A stretch of DNA of 64,000 nucleotides from Sitta carolinensis. Taxonomy: Eukaryota; Chordata; Aves; Passeriformes; Sittidae. The position numbers and the translations under genes are program-made. Positions 1 to 12,856 of this stretch are shown here, in pieces. The DNA lies in assembly GCA_032173965.1 (NCBI GenBank), contig CM063284.1, positions 119,200,410-119,264,409 on the forward strand, given 5' to 3'. Under the pieces are notes generated by a model. The model was given only the letters and a program-made list of their open reading frames with translations. It did not search any database and was not told the DNA's origin. Positions within the stretch are counted from its first letter, which is position 1; every line of letters begins with the position of its first letter.

Positions 1-3000
1 TGTCTTGAACATTTTCTACCTGAAGTGCAAGGACTGTTGTTTTGACTGTTTTTCTTCCATTATAAATAACAATTAGCTAGTAACAAAATAGCAATGAGTT
101 ATTTTTTTTTAATCCCAACCTTTGCACTTAACATCATAGGTATTTTCCCTTATAGGAAGGGTAAGATAATAAACATGTACCTGGTCCCAGTCGTGTTGCT
201 TAATGCCTGAATGGTAGCAACTTGGATCATAACACAAAGGAAAACTTATTTTTTAAAGTGATATATCAAAGTAGTTGTGTTATGGAAACTAAATCCTGGA
301 AGTTAGAGGAGCTTGTGAGAGTTCTTTTCTCCCACATGTCTCTCCCTTGATAAGGGGAGGCTTTTTGCAGAATTTCTTGTTAGGAAAGAAGGCAGACTGG
401 ACTCTGGGTTGTTCTCATTCTTCAGTTTGTTTATTATTTTCTTATCAATAATTTCAGCACACCAGGCTTTACAGCAGCCTAGTGTGCAGAACAGACACCA
501 AAAAGGCCCCGAACACATGGGATCAAGGTTCTTATAAAGATATTTTAGCCAATTATCACTAAGAACATACATTATTTCTACTTTTCTACCAATAACTGAC
601 CAAACTTCTCTTCACATGGCTCTAGACTGTGGCAGATTCCAGCCAATAGTCCTGTGTCCCAAACACAGTAGGACATGGAGTAGATGAAGAAGAAGAAAAA
701 AGGCTAAAAACGACAAGGATCCTCCATCTTGTCTTCATCTACTTATCATACTAACAAACCCAAAAATCTAAATTTCTCACCCTGTGAAAAATTACATATT
801 ATGCTACTATCTAATTTACATTCTTGAAAATTCAGTTTCATCCCAAAGCCTGGAAAGCCTTTCCCATGGACCAAGGTTAAAGACAGTGTTTTTCAGGGGG
901 TTCGGATCCTTCAAAACATGCAGAGAAATATTCTCTGCATTTTAGATTCCAACAGAGCTGAATAAATGTTTGTCCTTTCTTTGAAAATAAAAAAATAAAA
1001 AAAAAAAAAAATAGTCCACATCCTTGTTCAATCAGCATTGCCTGAAAGAAATTTTTACTGCTGGAGTTGACATTTCATAGTTCACTGTGAACAGATGATG
1101 TGAATATATTAATAAAGTCATATATGTTATCATGATAGGTAGAAGTGAAAAGGAAGGTTAACAAGAAAGTGACTCAGAGCAAATTATCATGTTTTATTAA
1201 AAGTATTCTACAAACATTTAGTATTAAAGTGTAATCATTTTATGGTTGACCAACTAAGTATATTTATGAAGAAATCTGTGTGTTTTTGTTGAGTTTATAG
1301 ATTTTTTTTGGCAGTGTTTTTTTATTTTCTTTTTAATATTTTCTTTCCTTTTTCTACCTTTCTAGGGAAGAAAAGTGCATTAAAACATGCAGTAAAATGT
1401 CTTTTTCTCATACACAACTAAAATAGATGGGTGATAGTTCAAGTAGGGTTATGCTGTTAGTCCATATTTCATCTGAGTCCTTAATGGTCAGTGAAGTTAA
1501 TGGAATTATGATGATTTATGTCAGCTGATGATCTAACCTTATATCATGTTGTTTTGTGGTTGAAGCACATGGCTTGGCCTGCAGGGCTTTGTCTTGTTCC
1601 TTGTTTGGACAAATGAACAAAGAACATCCCAACGTACAAATCACAGTTTGTCTGTGAACTATCTTACTATAAAATAATAAGTTGCCACTGTGGTAAACCT
1701 ACCATTCAGATTTTTTAATTTTTTTTTTAATTTTTTTTTTAATTCTGCTTTTAAAAATAGAAGGTTTTAATTCCTCATATAAAAGTCTAGCAAATGTATA
1801 CTGGAACACTCTGCTGTATTTGGCCTTGATCTCTGGGCATGTCCAGTCTTATTCTGCTTTTCTGCTGATAAGTTCTAAATTTTTTAAGCCTTTATTTTGG
1901 CAGAAGCTTCATCTTTTGACAGCAGCAATCCTACCTAGGGAAGAAAAAAATTCAGATTTCTCTGTAGTAGTTATCATGCTTTCAGCTCTTTAATAATGAA
2001 AATGCATCAACCATAATAAAATCTAAATTAGCTTTTCAGCTGAAAGTTGTCTTTTCTTGATTGATAGGACTTGCTAAAGCCCTTAGTTTGGAATAGTTTC
2101 AAAATATTTCTTTCTCTGGTCTTGCACTCTCTGAACGGTTGGAGATGCAAAATATCTGCTTTGGGTATCATCAACATTAATTCTCTGGGGTATAATTGCA
2201 GTTTGTTCTGTACTTTCAACTTTAACCAATGAACTCGGTATCTCAGCTGTTTTTTATTATCTGTGGAAGTTGCTGCGTGGCAAAAGGAGCTTGGAGAAAA
2301 GAGCAGCTTAGCTGTCACGTACCTTATAGCACATCACAACTTGAACAGTCTGTATTTACTCTTGGTTTGCCAGAGACAGAGAGATGGTGCAAGTATTGGT
2401 TACTTAAAAGAAATTGGAAATCTTGAGACCAATCAAATGCTTTTTGTTTTGCACTGGTATTGCCAGTGTGACTTGTGTTCTGCTTACATACATGCCTAGC
2501 TTGCATCTGGACATCTGCTTTAGGTTACCTTTCCTTGCCTGCTCCCCCTCTCTCAAACACATATTTAGGAGCATAAAAATAATTTCTGACAAAGTATGAA
2601 TTGAGGTGAGCTTTTTTGTTGGTCTTGAGTTTTAAGTTAACTGATATTTGAGGATCCTGTATCACTCAATCCAGCAAATACAAAGTTTTTAAACTGAGTT
2701 AGAAGCCTTGTTTAGTTTAAGATTAATTTGAGATTTTCAGCAAATATTGACAGTGTCTTACACTGCACATGCAGTGACTAGAGAGATTAGGGAATAATTT
2801 TACACTTCAAAAAAAGATTAAAACATACGTAAGTCATTGTACAAGAATAAGAATGTTAAAACTCTTGAGAAACTCCCCCACCTTTTTGAACATCAAAAAA
2901 AAAGATTTTTGTTAAATAAAATATTTAATGTATTAACCTCTGAATAACAATAGTAAATCTTTGTGCTCTGAGGGATGAAAGCTCCTTACTAAGACATGAT

Positions 3001-5354
3001 AAAATACTTCTTGTATCAAAGGTATTTCAAGCTGAAAGAGAGCCTTCAAGTGGGTCTAGATGTAATGTACTTGATAAAATACAATGGATGCCTGTAAAAG
3101 TCAGATACAGGTCTGTTTTTATAGCTTGTACCAGCTGATGAATCTAATGTTCTTTGTACCTTCTAAGTGCTTCAAAATAGTTGCATATATTTGTATAACA
3201 GTTTGACAACTAGTGTTGGAAACTTATTGGTGAGTTATTGCCCTGTGATTAAATATAAGCAAACACAAGTGTTCTCTTTAGAGAACTTTCTGTACATCAG
3301 GTAACATTATTCCTGAAAGCTCTTAATTAGTTTCTTCTTATTATAAGATTGTTTTTGTTTTTACCCTAAAATAAACAGAATGGAAATTCTTTACACTTTT
3401 CTCTGTATCATACTTTGTCAGTTAGCTAAAAGCCAAAGAAGTGGTTGAGTTATTTTTCTGTCATTGTTTCCACATAGATCCCTGTTGCTCAATCTCTCTG
3501 GATGCTCTGCAGAGATCCCATGTGCAGATCAAAAAAGGTCTTTTAAATGATCAGCTGTGGCTTCTCTTGCATGTAGAATCCATAGCGACAAAGATGGCTA
3601 GCAGCATAAAAGACTTTGTATTTCTTACCAAGATATATTTTTTTGAAATTACTTGTATAAACAGTATTGCTCTTATTTCAGCTTGCATGGTTTATAATGA
3701 ATTTAATTTCAACTTCCTACTAGCTTTAAAAAGGTTGCTAAATAGCTAATGTGAAGAAGCTGTAATCAGATGTCCTCAAATTGAGGTGCAGTAGTTGTCT
3801 GCAGCTGTTCTTTCTGTTATTCTGCTTAGACATTACACAAGGTAAGGTTTTAGTTTAAATAGCTTTCATCGGGGTACCTAAACTCGATTAAACCTTGTGG
3901 AGTCTGTTTTTGTTTTGTAATGGTGGCTTCAGGTAAGAGAAATTTCTTCCTGAACTAATTAGAGTTCTTTGAGGAAACCATGCCATGCATTTGTGTTAGT
4001 ACATGGTCTTTTAATACCAATTTAAAGTCAAAAGATACTTGGACTAATTCTACTCCTGTCTTGGGATTCCGTGTGCATGCTGGTTCATTCTAGATAACCT
4101 TCTGAATTAAAAACATCTGTAGTGATCTCTTGGAATTCTAGGACTTGGGTGGCTTTTGCTGCTGTATTTCTTAAAAGTAGAGCTTATCCTCATAGGGAAA
4201 ATCAAATACATTCATTTAAGTGAAATGCAAATAAAATTAAGAGCTATAGTGTCTATATATGATTTTAGTTGTTTTGTTTTGTTTTATTTTGTTTTGTTTT
4301 TTTTGATAAATCAGGTCTGGATCATGCACCAGTAGTCCTTTCCATGCTAAGTAAAGTTGAATGTTAAGATTTTTTTTTGCTACAGATGTTTGCTGTGTCC
4401 CTTGTGCTGGTAGGAATAAAATTATTAAAAGCCTTGTGGATAGATACACACCATCATAAGAAGCTCCTGGAAAAGCTTTGTGGTGAAGTCCTGTGTGTTC
4501 ATATTTGGGAGAGCAATGTTGTAGAACCTGGGGTAAAAAGTCTGGTTTTGGGAAGATCAACTTGTATTCAGAATATTTGCAGAAAACTTCTGATTGTATG
4601 CACTCACTCATTATGTTGATGATTATTTTACAGTGAAGATTATAAGTTACTATGCCTGGGACTATTTGCATGTCTTTGTGGTTAAAGTACCTCCATCTTC
4701 CAAAATGCCATAAAGGAAGATTATAGAACAGATTATTTTCATTCATTCTGCGAACATATAATGACTTCTCTTTAAAAGTTGTGGTTGCAAAGTTGGTTTG
4801 GTGTAAATTTTGTGGTGAATGAACAGACAGTAATGTGTAAAAAGTGAGCTTTGCTGTTTATTTACTCTCCAACACTTACTTCATAACACTTTACAGCTAG
4901 TCCCATACATATTAATTGCACAGTATGGTGCTAGAGCACCTGTAAAGAAACTGATTTTATTCTGATGAACTTTTTTAATGTTTGTTATCACATTTTTTGC
5001 AGGGGCCTCCTAGTAGTTCTTAATGAGTTCTAGTTTGTATTTTTTTCTTTTTTGAAATATAAAAATTTGTTTTCACTCTCTCTGAAGAGAAGACAATTTT
5101 AAATTCCCATTTGCACTAAGGAGTCCTTTACAGAGCTGTAATACAAGATAATGTGCCCTGCAGTACACTTGACTTTATTTTTGTGTGATACTGGAGCTTT
5201 CTTGCACGGATATACATCATTCAGTGGCAATGCAGAAACAAATCCATGGAGTTTTCCCACAGAGACCATAAGTGTCATGGCAGATCATTGAAGTTTAATT
5301 GCTATCATCTGTCATGCATAAGATATTTAATAAGGAATCTTGGTCCAGCTCATC
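1..5354. other. Upstream intergenic DNA, no gene recognised
   Basis: AT-rich sequence with short chance frames on both strands and none resembling a known protein. It holds an A-rich run at about 987-1011 just after an AATAAA-containing segment (962-967), and T/A-rich stretches at 1712-1742. In mammals the neighbour upstream of PREX2 is CPA6 on the opposite strand at a large distance; I see no CPA6 exon here. Confidence 0.7.
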
Positions 5355-5772
5355 AGCTAGAACCACAAAGATGACAAAGGAGAAGGAGGATATCACATAT
5401 GTGGAGAGGCTGAGGGAGATGGGGCTATTCAGCCTGAAAGGGAAAAGGTTCATGGGCAATCTTATCCTAGTTTCTAAGTGCTTGATGGGAGGGAATGATG
5501 AAGAGGGAGACAGATTTTTGTCAGTAGTTCCAGCTGGCTGGATGAGAAGTAATGGGTACACATTAAAACCCATGAAATTCTGATTGAACATATGATACTT
5601 TTTATTTTTCTGTAGAATACTGGTCAGACACTGGCACATGTTTCCCATAGAGACTGTGGAGTTACATCTGTGGAATTATTCAAAACCTGGCTTGACAACC
5701 TTTCCTGCTGCCCTGGGCACTCTGCTGCAGGAGGGTTGGACTAGATCTGAAGAGGTCACATCCAACCTTAGC
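5355..5772 (+). mobile_element. CR1 LINE fragment, 3' part, sense orientation
   Basis: The + strand reads RLREMGLFSLKGKR, a degraded copy of the CR1 ORF2 C-terminal motif, then a stretch matching the CR1 3' region: a 'GGAATTATTCAAAACCTGGC'-like segment and 'GGGTTGGACTAGATCTGAAG', ending in 'CATCCAACCTTA'. Frames are broken by stops and gaps and the middle is partly unalignable, so this is an old, inactive copy. Boundaries are approximate. The open frames 5299-5583 and 5638-6021 overlap it and are not genes. Confidence 0.75.
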
Positions 5773-8559
5773 TATGTGTATAGGCTATACATGTTGCCAT
5801 ATTTCTTTCAACAGGATTCTAAGTGGAAATCCAACTTGGGCCTCAAATACCCTTGGACCAAAATAGTTCTTCTTGCATTCCAGAGTCATGACATTCCATG
5901 GGAACGATATGATTTTTCCAGTTTCTTCAAATCAGTGTCTTTCCATATAGAGAGCAAGGATTGCCATCTCCTACATGCTAGTGTAATCAATACACTGTTT
6001 TACATAGCACTACCTGTCTAAAACACAGAAACAAGTTATAAGCTAGTCAACTTTGCTAGTACATCACAGTGTAAAATCAGCTGTTTAGTTGCTCAAAATG
6101 CCTTGTTCAGGCTAAATTTTTTAATCCTTTGTCTCTATATTCTACCTTTCTTCTATTTAATTCTTTTTTACTCAATTTTGGTGTAGTGAAAACTACAATT
6201 GAAGCAATTTAGCTTTTTCCTGAAACTAGGGGAAAAGAGTAATTTGCCCCACGACTTTATTACTTCAAGCAGCTTGTCAGGAAAATTGGCTGCGTCTGTA
6301 GGCACGTATGTTTTCCATAGATTGTGTCTGGTACTTAGAATGGCTTTTCCTATCATTGCACATCTGCTGTGGGTTTTGCTGGGTTCAGTGGCTTTAGATG
6401 AGTCATAAAAATCTCTTGTGTATTGTCCCTAATGCTTTTGCTGGCCCAGATAGCTGGAGCTGCTTGTTTCAATGAAGGGGCATTGTGTGAGGGCAGCAGG
6501 AGTGTAAACTAGGACAAGAATCACTCTGGCTTTAAGGTCTCCTGGCAGTGAGATACAAACACATAAAGGGAAGGGATTCTTGATTTATACTTTTGTAGAT
6601 GACATGAAACAAAGACTAAGCTGCTGCTCCTGCCTCTTTCAGCTGTCACCTTGGTCTGTGAGTGTGCATGGGGATTGTGACAACCAACACAACACAGAGT
6701 AAGCTGAGAGCACAGGGGAATGTTTGAAATCAAAAAATGTAGGGGACCCTTATTTCTGCTTTCCTAAAAGAAAGAGAGGTGCTTTTTGACAGGAAATTTA
6801 ACAAGTCTGAGGTGTTAGGCTATGACTGAGTGTAGGGTGCCCCTGACGAAGGGCACCCACATGAATTTAGGAATTTGAAACAACTGTGTGTTCTACTTCC
6901 AGTGGCTTTGGATTTTTTTTCTGGTTATCACTTGAGAACTTCATCATGGGGTTCAGTGGGTTATTAGAAGTAGCCTTCTTGATGCTAATGCAAGCAATCA
7001 TAAAACACCTAGACTCCTCCATAGGATCAGGGCAGATGCCACAGAACCTCAGGACTTTGGGACAGTGTCTCACAGATGAAGCCCACCGAGAGGGTGAAAA
7101 AGTTTTGAGCTAATCATCAGACATGTTGCCTATTTTAAACAGGTTCTCTAAAGAAAGAGGCTTCAGTGAGCTCTGTTTGGCTTTTCAACCCCTCAGTCCA
7201 TTTGAACCAAATTTAGCAGGGCCATGAGGTACAAAAAACCATTAAGTTTTGATTTTCATGAAAATCAGCCTCTGTTTTTGAAACAGACTAGTGCCATATT
7301 GAGGAAGGAGCTATGTCGAGGTCAGCAGGCAAGTTCCAGGCTTATCTACACATGCATAAAAGGCTGAGCAGGATACATATGGCAGAATTTGTCTCAGCAC
7401 AGCAACTGCTGCTCCTTGCCTTGGCTTAGGAATAGGAGCTGTTTGTGTTTGGGAAGGGGAGGATGCAAGGAAGTAGGTCACATTCAAAGAAATAGTGGTT
7501 TGTTTTTTTTTTTTTTCCCCTCTCTCAGCTCTTTGGGAAACTTCTTGTGGGAAGTGTATCCTCTCTTTCACAAAAAATGTGAGGCAGGCAGCTTGATGAT
7601 GCCTAGTTATCAGAACTAGTCTTTGCTTATTCTCTTCCACTAAAGGACTCCTCTCACTGCCTCAGCTCATTCTGCAGCTGTAGAAGAGTTTTACTCTCAG
7701 GTTTTATTCTGTCCCTTTAGGATGTTGCAGGTTTAGAAAGATAGTTGATATGGAATATGTAAGTTTGAAGACCTGTATTTTCTTTCCAGTTACAAACTGA
7801 AGAGCTACCCAGAGAAAACTTCAGCTTTCATCAGTGGTCTTAAAATTCACATGGTAGTGTCCTGACTTTTTCAGACTTGAAGAAATCAGTTCCCCTTGTC
7901 TAAAGCAGCTGTATAGTTTTTGCTAGCTGTTTGAAATACCTACTGAATTATTTTTTATCCTTTCAATGTATTGTGCAAATCTGATAGGCAGATAGACAGT
8001 ATTCCTAACTTAGAGTTTATAGAACTTTGTTTCAAAAAACAAACAAACCAGCCAACCTAAACCCCCTCATTATCTTCAAAGAACTTCTCTGTACCTGCTC
8101 AGCTCATTCTTAGCTGTGTGTTTGTTCAGGAGAATATCGCAGCTCATATTTATAACACTCATTATAATATACATCTCGTGGGAAGGTGTGGAAGGGGAAG
8201 TTGAAATGGCTCTTTGCTGATGATAAAATCAAAACAAAAACAACTACCGATTCCCTGGCCAGCCAGCTTGCTGGGACATTTTTATAATTTTACTCTGTTG
8301 TTGGAGGTCTCCAATTAGCCTCAAACTGGAGCTCGCAGCTTGTGTGTGAAACAGGCAGCTGCTGGCACGCAATCCTCCCTGAAGTTGTTTCCTTTCCTTT
8401 TTCCTGAGATTTAGCGAAGGGGGGGAAGGGGTTGGAGTCACATGGATACAAAGCTTTTGATTAATGTCCAAGTCTCTGCTGCTGCGGAGCCTTTCCGACC
8501 TCTCAGCTAGCAGGGCGAGCTGGGAACCAGTGACCGCTCGTTTCCTCCAGGCTGTGTCC
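5773..8559. other. Proximal upstream region of PREX2, no gene recognised
   Basis: No coding sequence supported. It contains a GC-rich 8-bp-stem hairpin at 6835-6858, an 18-bp perfect palindrome at 7250-7267 and a T run at about 7502-7516. GC content rises from about 8240 towards the CpG island, so the last 300 bp may be part of the promoter. Confidence 0.6.
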
Positions 8560-9110
8560 CCTTCCTGACGGGAAAGGAGCACGCTCTGGGGCGGCTCGTC
8601 GCCTCCGGACCTCGGGCCGCCTCGGGAGCGGGGGCTGCGGCTGGGGACCGGCCGGAGCCCGGCCCCGCTGTGTAACTTGGCGGGGTCTTTTGTTGTCCTT
8701 GTCCGCAGCGCAGCGCCGGGGCGCTCGGGGGAAGGCGCCGGGCTGCGAGCGCCGATCCTCGCTGCACCATGACAGAAGAAAGCAAGGGGGACGGCAAGGG
8801 GGAAAGCGGCAAGGACTTGGAGAAGCAGCTTCGCTTACGCGTGTGCGTCCTCAACGAGCTGCTCAAGACGGAGCGGGACTACGTGGGCACGCTGGAGTTC
8901 CTGGTGTCGGTGAGCGCCGGGGCCGGGCCCCGCTCCCGCCGCTGCGCGGGGCAGCCGCGGGAAGCCCGGCCGGGAAGGGGCTTTACCCCGGGCTTCTGCT
9001 CAGAGGGGAGGGACGGTAACCGGTTTTGAAATAGCCGGAGAGGGGTCGTGCGTTGCCCCCACCCCCATGCCCCGGCCGCAGTTTGGCGCTGATGATGTCG
9101 CGTCTCCGCG
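8560..9110. promoter_or_regulatory. CpG island over the PREX2 promoter, 5'UTR and exon 1
   Basis: This is the only strongly GC- and CpG-rich stretch in an otherwise AT-rich window, with dense CpGs on both sides of the start codon. A GC box, GGGGCGG, lies at 8588-8594, and I see no TATA box at a useful distance. This fits a TATA-less, broad-start vertebrate promoter. The transcription start is probably within about 8560-8700, but that is inferred. The island continues into the first 200 bp of intron 1. It most likely stays unmethylated and drives the main PREX2 transcript. Confidence 0.75.
8769..8909 (+). CDS. PREX2: PREX2 exon 1 (coding part): N-terminus and start of DH domain
   Basis: Encodes residues 1-47, exactly 47 codons, ending TCG before the donor GTGAGC (phase 0). 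The ATG at 8769 has A at -3 and is the natural start: the peptide begins with a short acidic, Gly/Lys-rich leader and passes at about residue 16 into the first DH helix, with [14 protein letters not shown] typical of DH conserved region 1. Glu30, equivalent to the essential P-Rex1 Glu56 that contacts switch I of Rac, is present. Without splicing the frame continues into intron 1 only to 9029, where it meets a stop. The exon sits inside the CpG island and is much richer in GC than exons 2-6, as is usual for first exons. Confidence 0.96.
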
Positions 9111-12058
9111 CGTGGAAGCGATGGGGGTGATGTGTTTGGGTTCCCCCAAACCTAAGGGGTGCGGGGGCCTGTGTGCGTTTTGGGGCGCCGCACTTCCAGT
9201 AATTGCCATAGTCTTGGAAACCGAGCGGGGCAGGGGGGAGGGAGCAGGACAGAGAGGGTGCTGGTGTGCAGCAGCTGCTTGGCATTAAAGCCACATGTGG
9301 CATTCACTCCTGTCTTGTGATACAGGGTCAGCTGGGAAGGTAGCGCATTCTGCCGAGCTGTGCTGTGACAGTTTTAGCTTCTTTCTACATTTGACTGTCA
9401 CTGCTGATAGGATTATTGGTGCCAGGTAATACCCTAATCAGAAAGGCAGGAGTTCTCACTCTCTCAAAAAGCCAAAGTGACAAATTATTGCAGAACAGAT
9501 GTGGGCAGTGTTTCATTTGTGCCTGATCTTGGTAGCATCACTTTAGGGCTCTGATGTGATAAATCTGTCAAAATCAGCTGCTTTGCACTGCAAAAATTTT
9601 CACAGTAGCCCCATCGTACATTTCTCTCCTCCTGTCCCATTGTAGAGGGGAAATCCTTCCAACAGCAAACTTCCTGCTTTGCTGCCTTGAGAATTGTGGA
9701 CTTTTTGCTTATTACCATGAAAGAGGAAATTCTTAAGTTGGCTGTGACAGAGAGAATAAAAGCACAGACATTGGAGTGAAATAAGATCTACAGAGTAGCT
9801 TATTTTCTCCATATGTTTAGCCTCAGCAGCACCATGAAAAATGGTAAATGGTCCAATGTGTTGTGTTTTTTTTTTTTGTTTTGTTTTTTTGTTTTTTTTT
9901 CTTTTCTATGTGATTATTTTACTTGCTTCCATTTAATGATCAGGTTTTACCTATATTTTTTTTTTTTTTTTAAAAAACCCTATTATAAGGCAATGTTCTT
10001 ACATGTTTTACCTTAGGCCACAAATTCAGTGTATGCCTGTCTTGGATTTCAGCAAATTTGAAGGATTAGTGATGTCTTTAAATTTGAATTCAAAGGTTTC
10101 GGACATAAGATGTTTGAGTTCAAGCAGCAAGTGCTCAGATTCTCCCAAGGATCAGAATCTGTACGTGTTTCAAGTCTTATCCAGACACTGAATTCAGTAA
10201 TAAGTCTTTTTGCAATTTGGATCAAGATGATCTAAATAAATCATGTGGAGAAAGGGAGAAGGGTTGGTGTTAAATACTTGGTTTTACATAAACTTTTCAG
10301 ATTCTTTAATGATTGTGGGCAGGGTTCAAGTGACACTTCAGAGCTGTAAAACCTTCACAGAGAAATGTCACGTGTTCTAATTGTACCTCAGTTTTGTTTG
10401 AGGAAACAATTTCTGAGCTTTCATTTCATCTACGTGCTAGGACTGCTGTTGAGATCAGCTGTGGTGGTGGATTTATGAAGGCCACCAGACTTTGACCAGT
10501 ATGGAGACCATCACATTGATTTTACTTAAGCCATCAAAACCATCTTTGCACAAGGGGTTATGTTCCAGTCAAAGTTAACAGTGAGGCTTCCAGGTCATCT
10601 CAGCGTTGTCAGTGGAGCTCATTGTGGTAGAAACCACATTTCCTTTATGAATGAGAAGCTGAAGCCAGTTATAGTCTCCCTAAGAGTTTGCTCAGAGTAC
10701 CTGCAATTTTCACTTTAGTTAATAGGAAATAGGGTATTCACTTAGATAAATGAAAAAAACACTGTGCATGTCTAGAGAATGAAGAGGGTAAAAGAAGGAA
10801 GTTACTTGCTGGTTTCCCTACACTGGAAATGTACCTATATAATTATATGCTAGATTTATTTAGGTTCTTTTGCTTACACTGGAATTAAAGAGTATTGCTC
10901 AGCACAGATTTCAGGTTGGTTATTTAAAGTCTTTTTTTTCCCCCCTACTCCTCCATGATCGCTCATCCTCCCCTTATCAGTGTAGTGAGAAGTAGCTTGG
11001 TTTGCAAGTTCTGTCAAAAGTCTGTAACACTGTAAGGTGCAAGGCAGAAGATTTAATATATTTGTTACTTTATTAAATAGGAGTGGCTGAGTAGTCATTC
11101 TTATATAAATTCATTCACCTCTTCTTTTTTGGCTTTATGCTGTGTAAATACAGTATATTGTTTTACATCTACACTATTCACAAAACAAATCTGAGTGAAG
11201 AGGTCTGGTTGTATTAATATTATTGTTTTGTATCTCCTGAATCTTCAAGTAATAAACTGTAGTAGTGTAGTCTGCTGAGGTTTCAGTGGTGCAGAGCAAT
11301 AACAATTTTGGGCCAATTGTGGTGAGGTATGTAAACATATACGAGGTGGATAAACTTAAGTCACTCAGTAGTTGCAGCAATGTTGGAGGGAGGAGGCATG
11401 CACAGGAAATTATGTATGAATGCTTATACTCTTCAGATGTTTCATTGTAACATTTAGAGTGTCATTGCAATACCAGAGTTTTTGTTCCTTCTAGCATTTC
11501 TTAAAAGTAGCAAGTGATGGAAGAATTTTCTTAAGACACTAAAATGACACTAATTTACTTAAGACACTTTTAAATCTGTATCTGTAGATGGAAGTTTTAA
11601 TTTTTTTTTTAATAAGTCTCCATATTAAGTTTCTGCTATGAACATTGATACTTTACTGGCTAAATTATCAATTGGACTTCTGCTTCTGTATGTTTTTGCT
11701 GGTGACCATACCATTTTTCTATAGCAAAATCTTTGTTTTCTAATGAAAAAGAAGCTTTACTTGCAAGAATAGAGGAAAATATTTTTTTTTTTCCTTAGCA
11801 AAATGGACTTTCTGGAGGGGACAGAAAACAACGTTTGGTGAATATTTGTGCCATCTAAAATAATTCTGCATCATCCAACTGTGTGACTGAATAATTAATA
11901 TTACCTTGAGTACTTATGGTAAAGGTGTTTTAAAGAAATGGTGTCATTATCAATATGTACCTTATCGCTTTTGTTCTTTACAGTAAATTACCAGATTTCT
12001 ATATTTATTGTGATCTGTGTAAATATAAGGAAGATTTCCTATGTTGCTCTATAGGCAC

Positions 12059-12423
12059 AATTAGCCTGGTGAAGAGGAGACTGAGGGAAAACTTTATCAC
12101 TCTTTAAAAATACCTGAAAGGAAGCTGTAGTGGGGTAAGAATCAGTCTTTTTTCCTCAGCTAACAAGTGTCAGTACAAGAGGAAATGGCCCCAGGCTGCG
12201 CTAGGGGAGGTGTGGATTGGAAGTGAGGAAGAATTGATTCCCTGAATGGGTGTTTAGGCATTGGGATAGGCTGCCCAGGGAAGTGGTGGAATCGTCATCC
12301 CTGGAGGTGTTCAAAAAGCATGTAGATGTGGCACCTGGGGACATGTTTTAGTGGTGAACGTGGCAATGGTTGTACCTAAAGATCTTGGAGGACTTTTCCA
12401 ACATGAAAAAATCTATTCTCTGA
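12059..12423 (+). mobile_element. CR1 LINE 3' end, sense orientation
   Basis: Begins 'TTAGCCTGGTGAAGAGGAGA' and runs through 'GGATAGGCTGCCCAGGGAAG' and 'CCCTGGAGGTGTTCAAAAAG' to 'CTTTTCCAACATGAAAAAAT' with a terminal 'TCTATTCTC' repeat-like end. These are hallmark segments of the avian CR1 3' region. It is a 5'-truncated copy of about 365 bp with several substitutions and no intact frame. Confidence 0.9.
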
Positions 12424-12804
12424 CTAGCTAACTGGAGTAAAACTACATAAACTTTTCTAAGATTCTCATTGGTCTGTGATTTTATGCTGGGGAATATGAT
12501 TTTTAGTGAGAGTTTTAAAAAAATAGTTGTGGTTTTTTTGTAATTAGCTGAATGTTTTCATGCAAGGTTTCATTGACTGCGTAATCAGGGTACTCACTCG
12601 AGTTCTCAACATAGCAATAGTAAAGAGGCCAGTAAAACTGTGGGTAGAAGTTGATGAGACATTAAAAAGTAGTTAATAGTAAAGAGTGGCTAAAAAGTGG
12701 CTAGTTTAATTTGTCACCTTATTACTTGATATAAGGCTTAGTTCTTATGTTTGTGATTTACCCTAATTGACTAAGGGCAAACTAGGCCATAAAGAATTTT
12801 AGGA

Positions 12805-12856
12805 TGCATGTATATATATGTATGTATCTATACATATATGTGGATACATATATATT
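12805..12856. repeat. Imperfect TA/TG(TA) microsatellite
   Basis: Runs of TATATATG, GTATGTATC and CATATATG within about 50 bp, interrupted by single-base changes. A 64-residue frame from 12804 is just this repeat read through. Confidence 0.85.

Noticed and set aside
4237..4746. 169-residue minus-strand frame, the longest in the window
   Set aside because: No domain or family resemblance, low-complexity Lys/Asn tail from a T/A-rich stretch, and no promoter or splice context. Not a supported gene.
1..8240. Search for exons of the neighbouring gene (CPA6 in mammals) on the minus strand
   Set aside because: No zinc-carboxypeptidase motif or plausible exon was recognised in any frame.
8690..9019. 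109-residue frame overlapping PREX2 exon 1 in another frame
   Set aside because: It begins at a non-ATG codon, is Arg/Gly/Ala-rich from the CpG island, and crosses the exon 1 donor without interruption.
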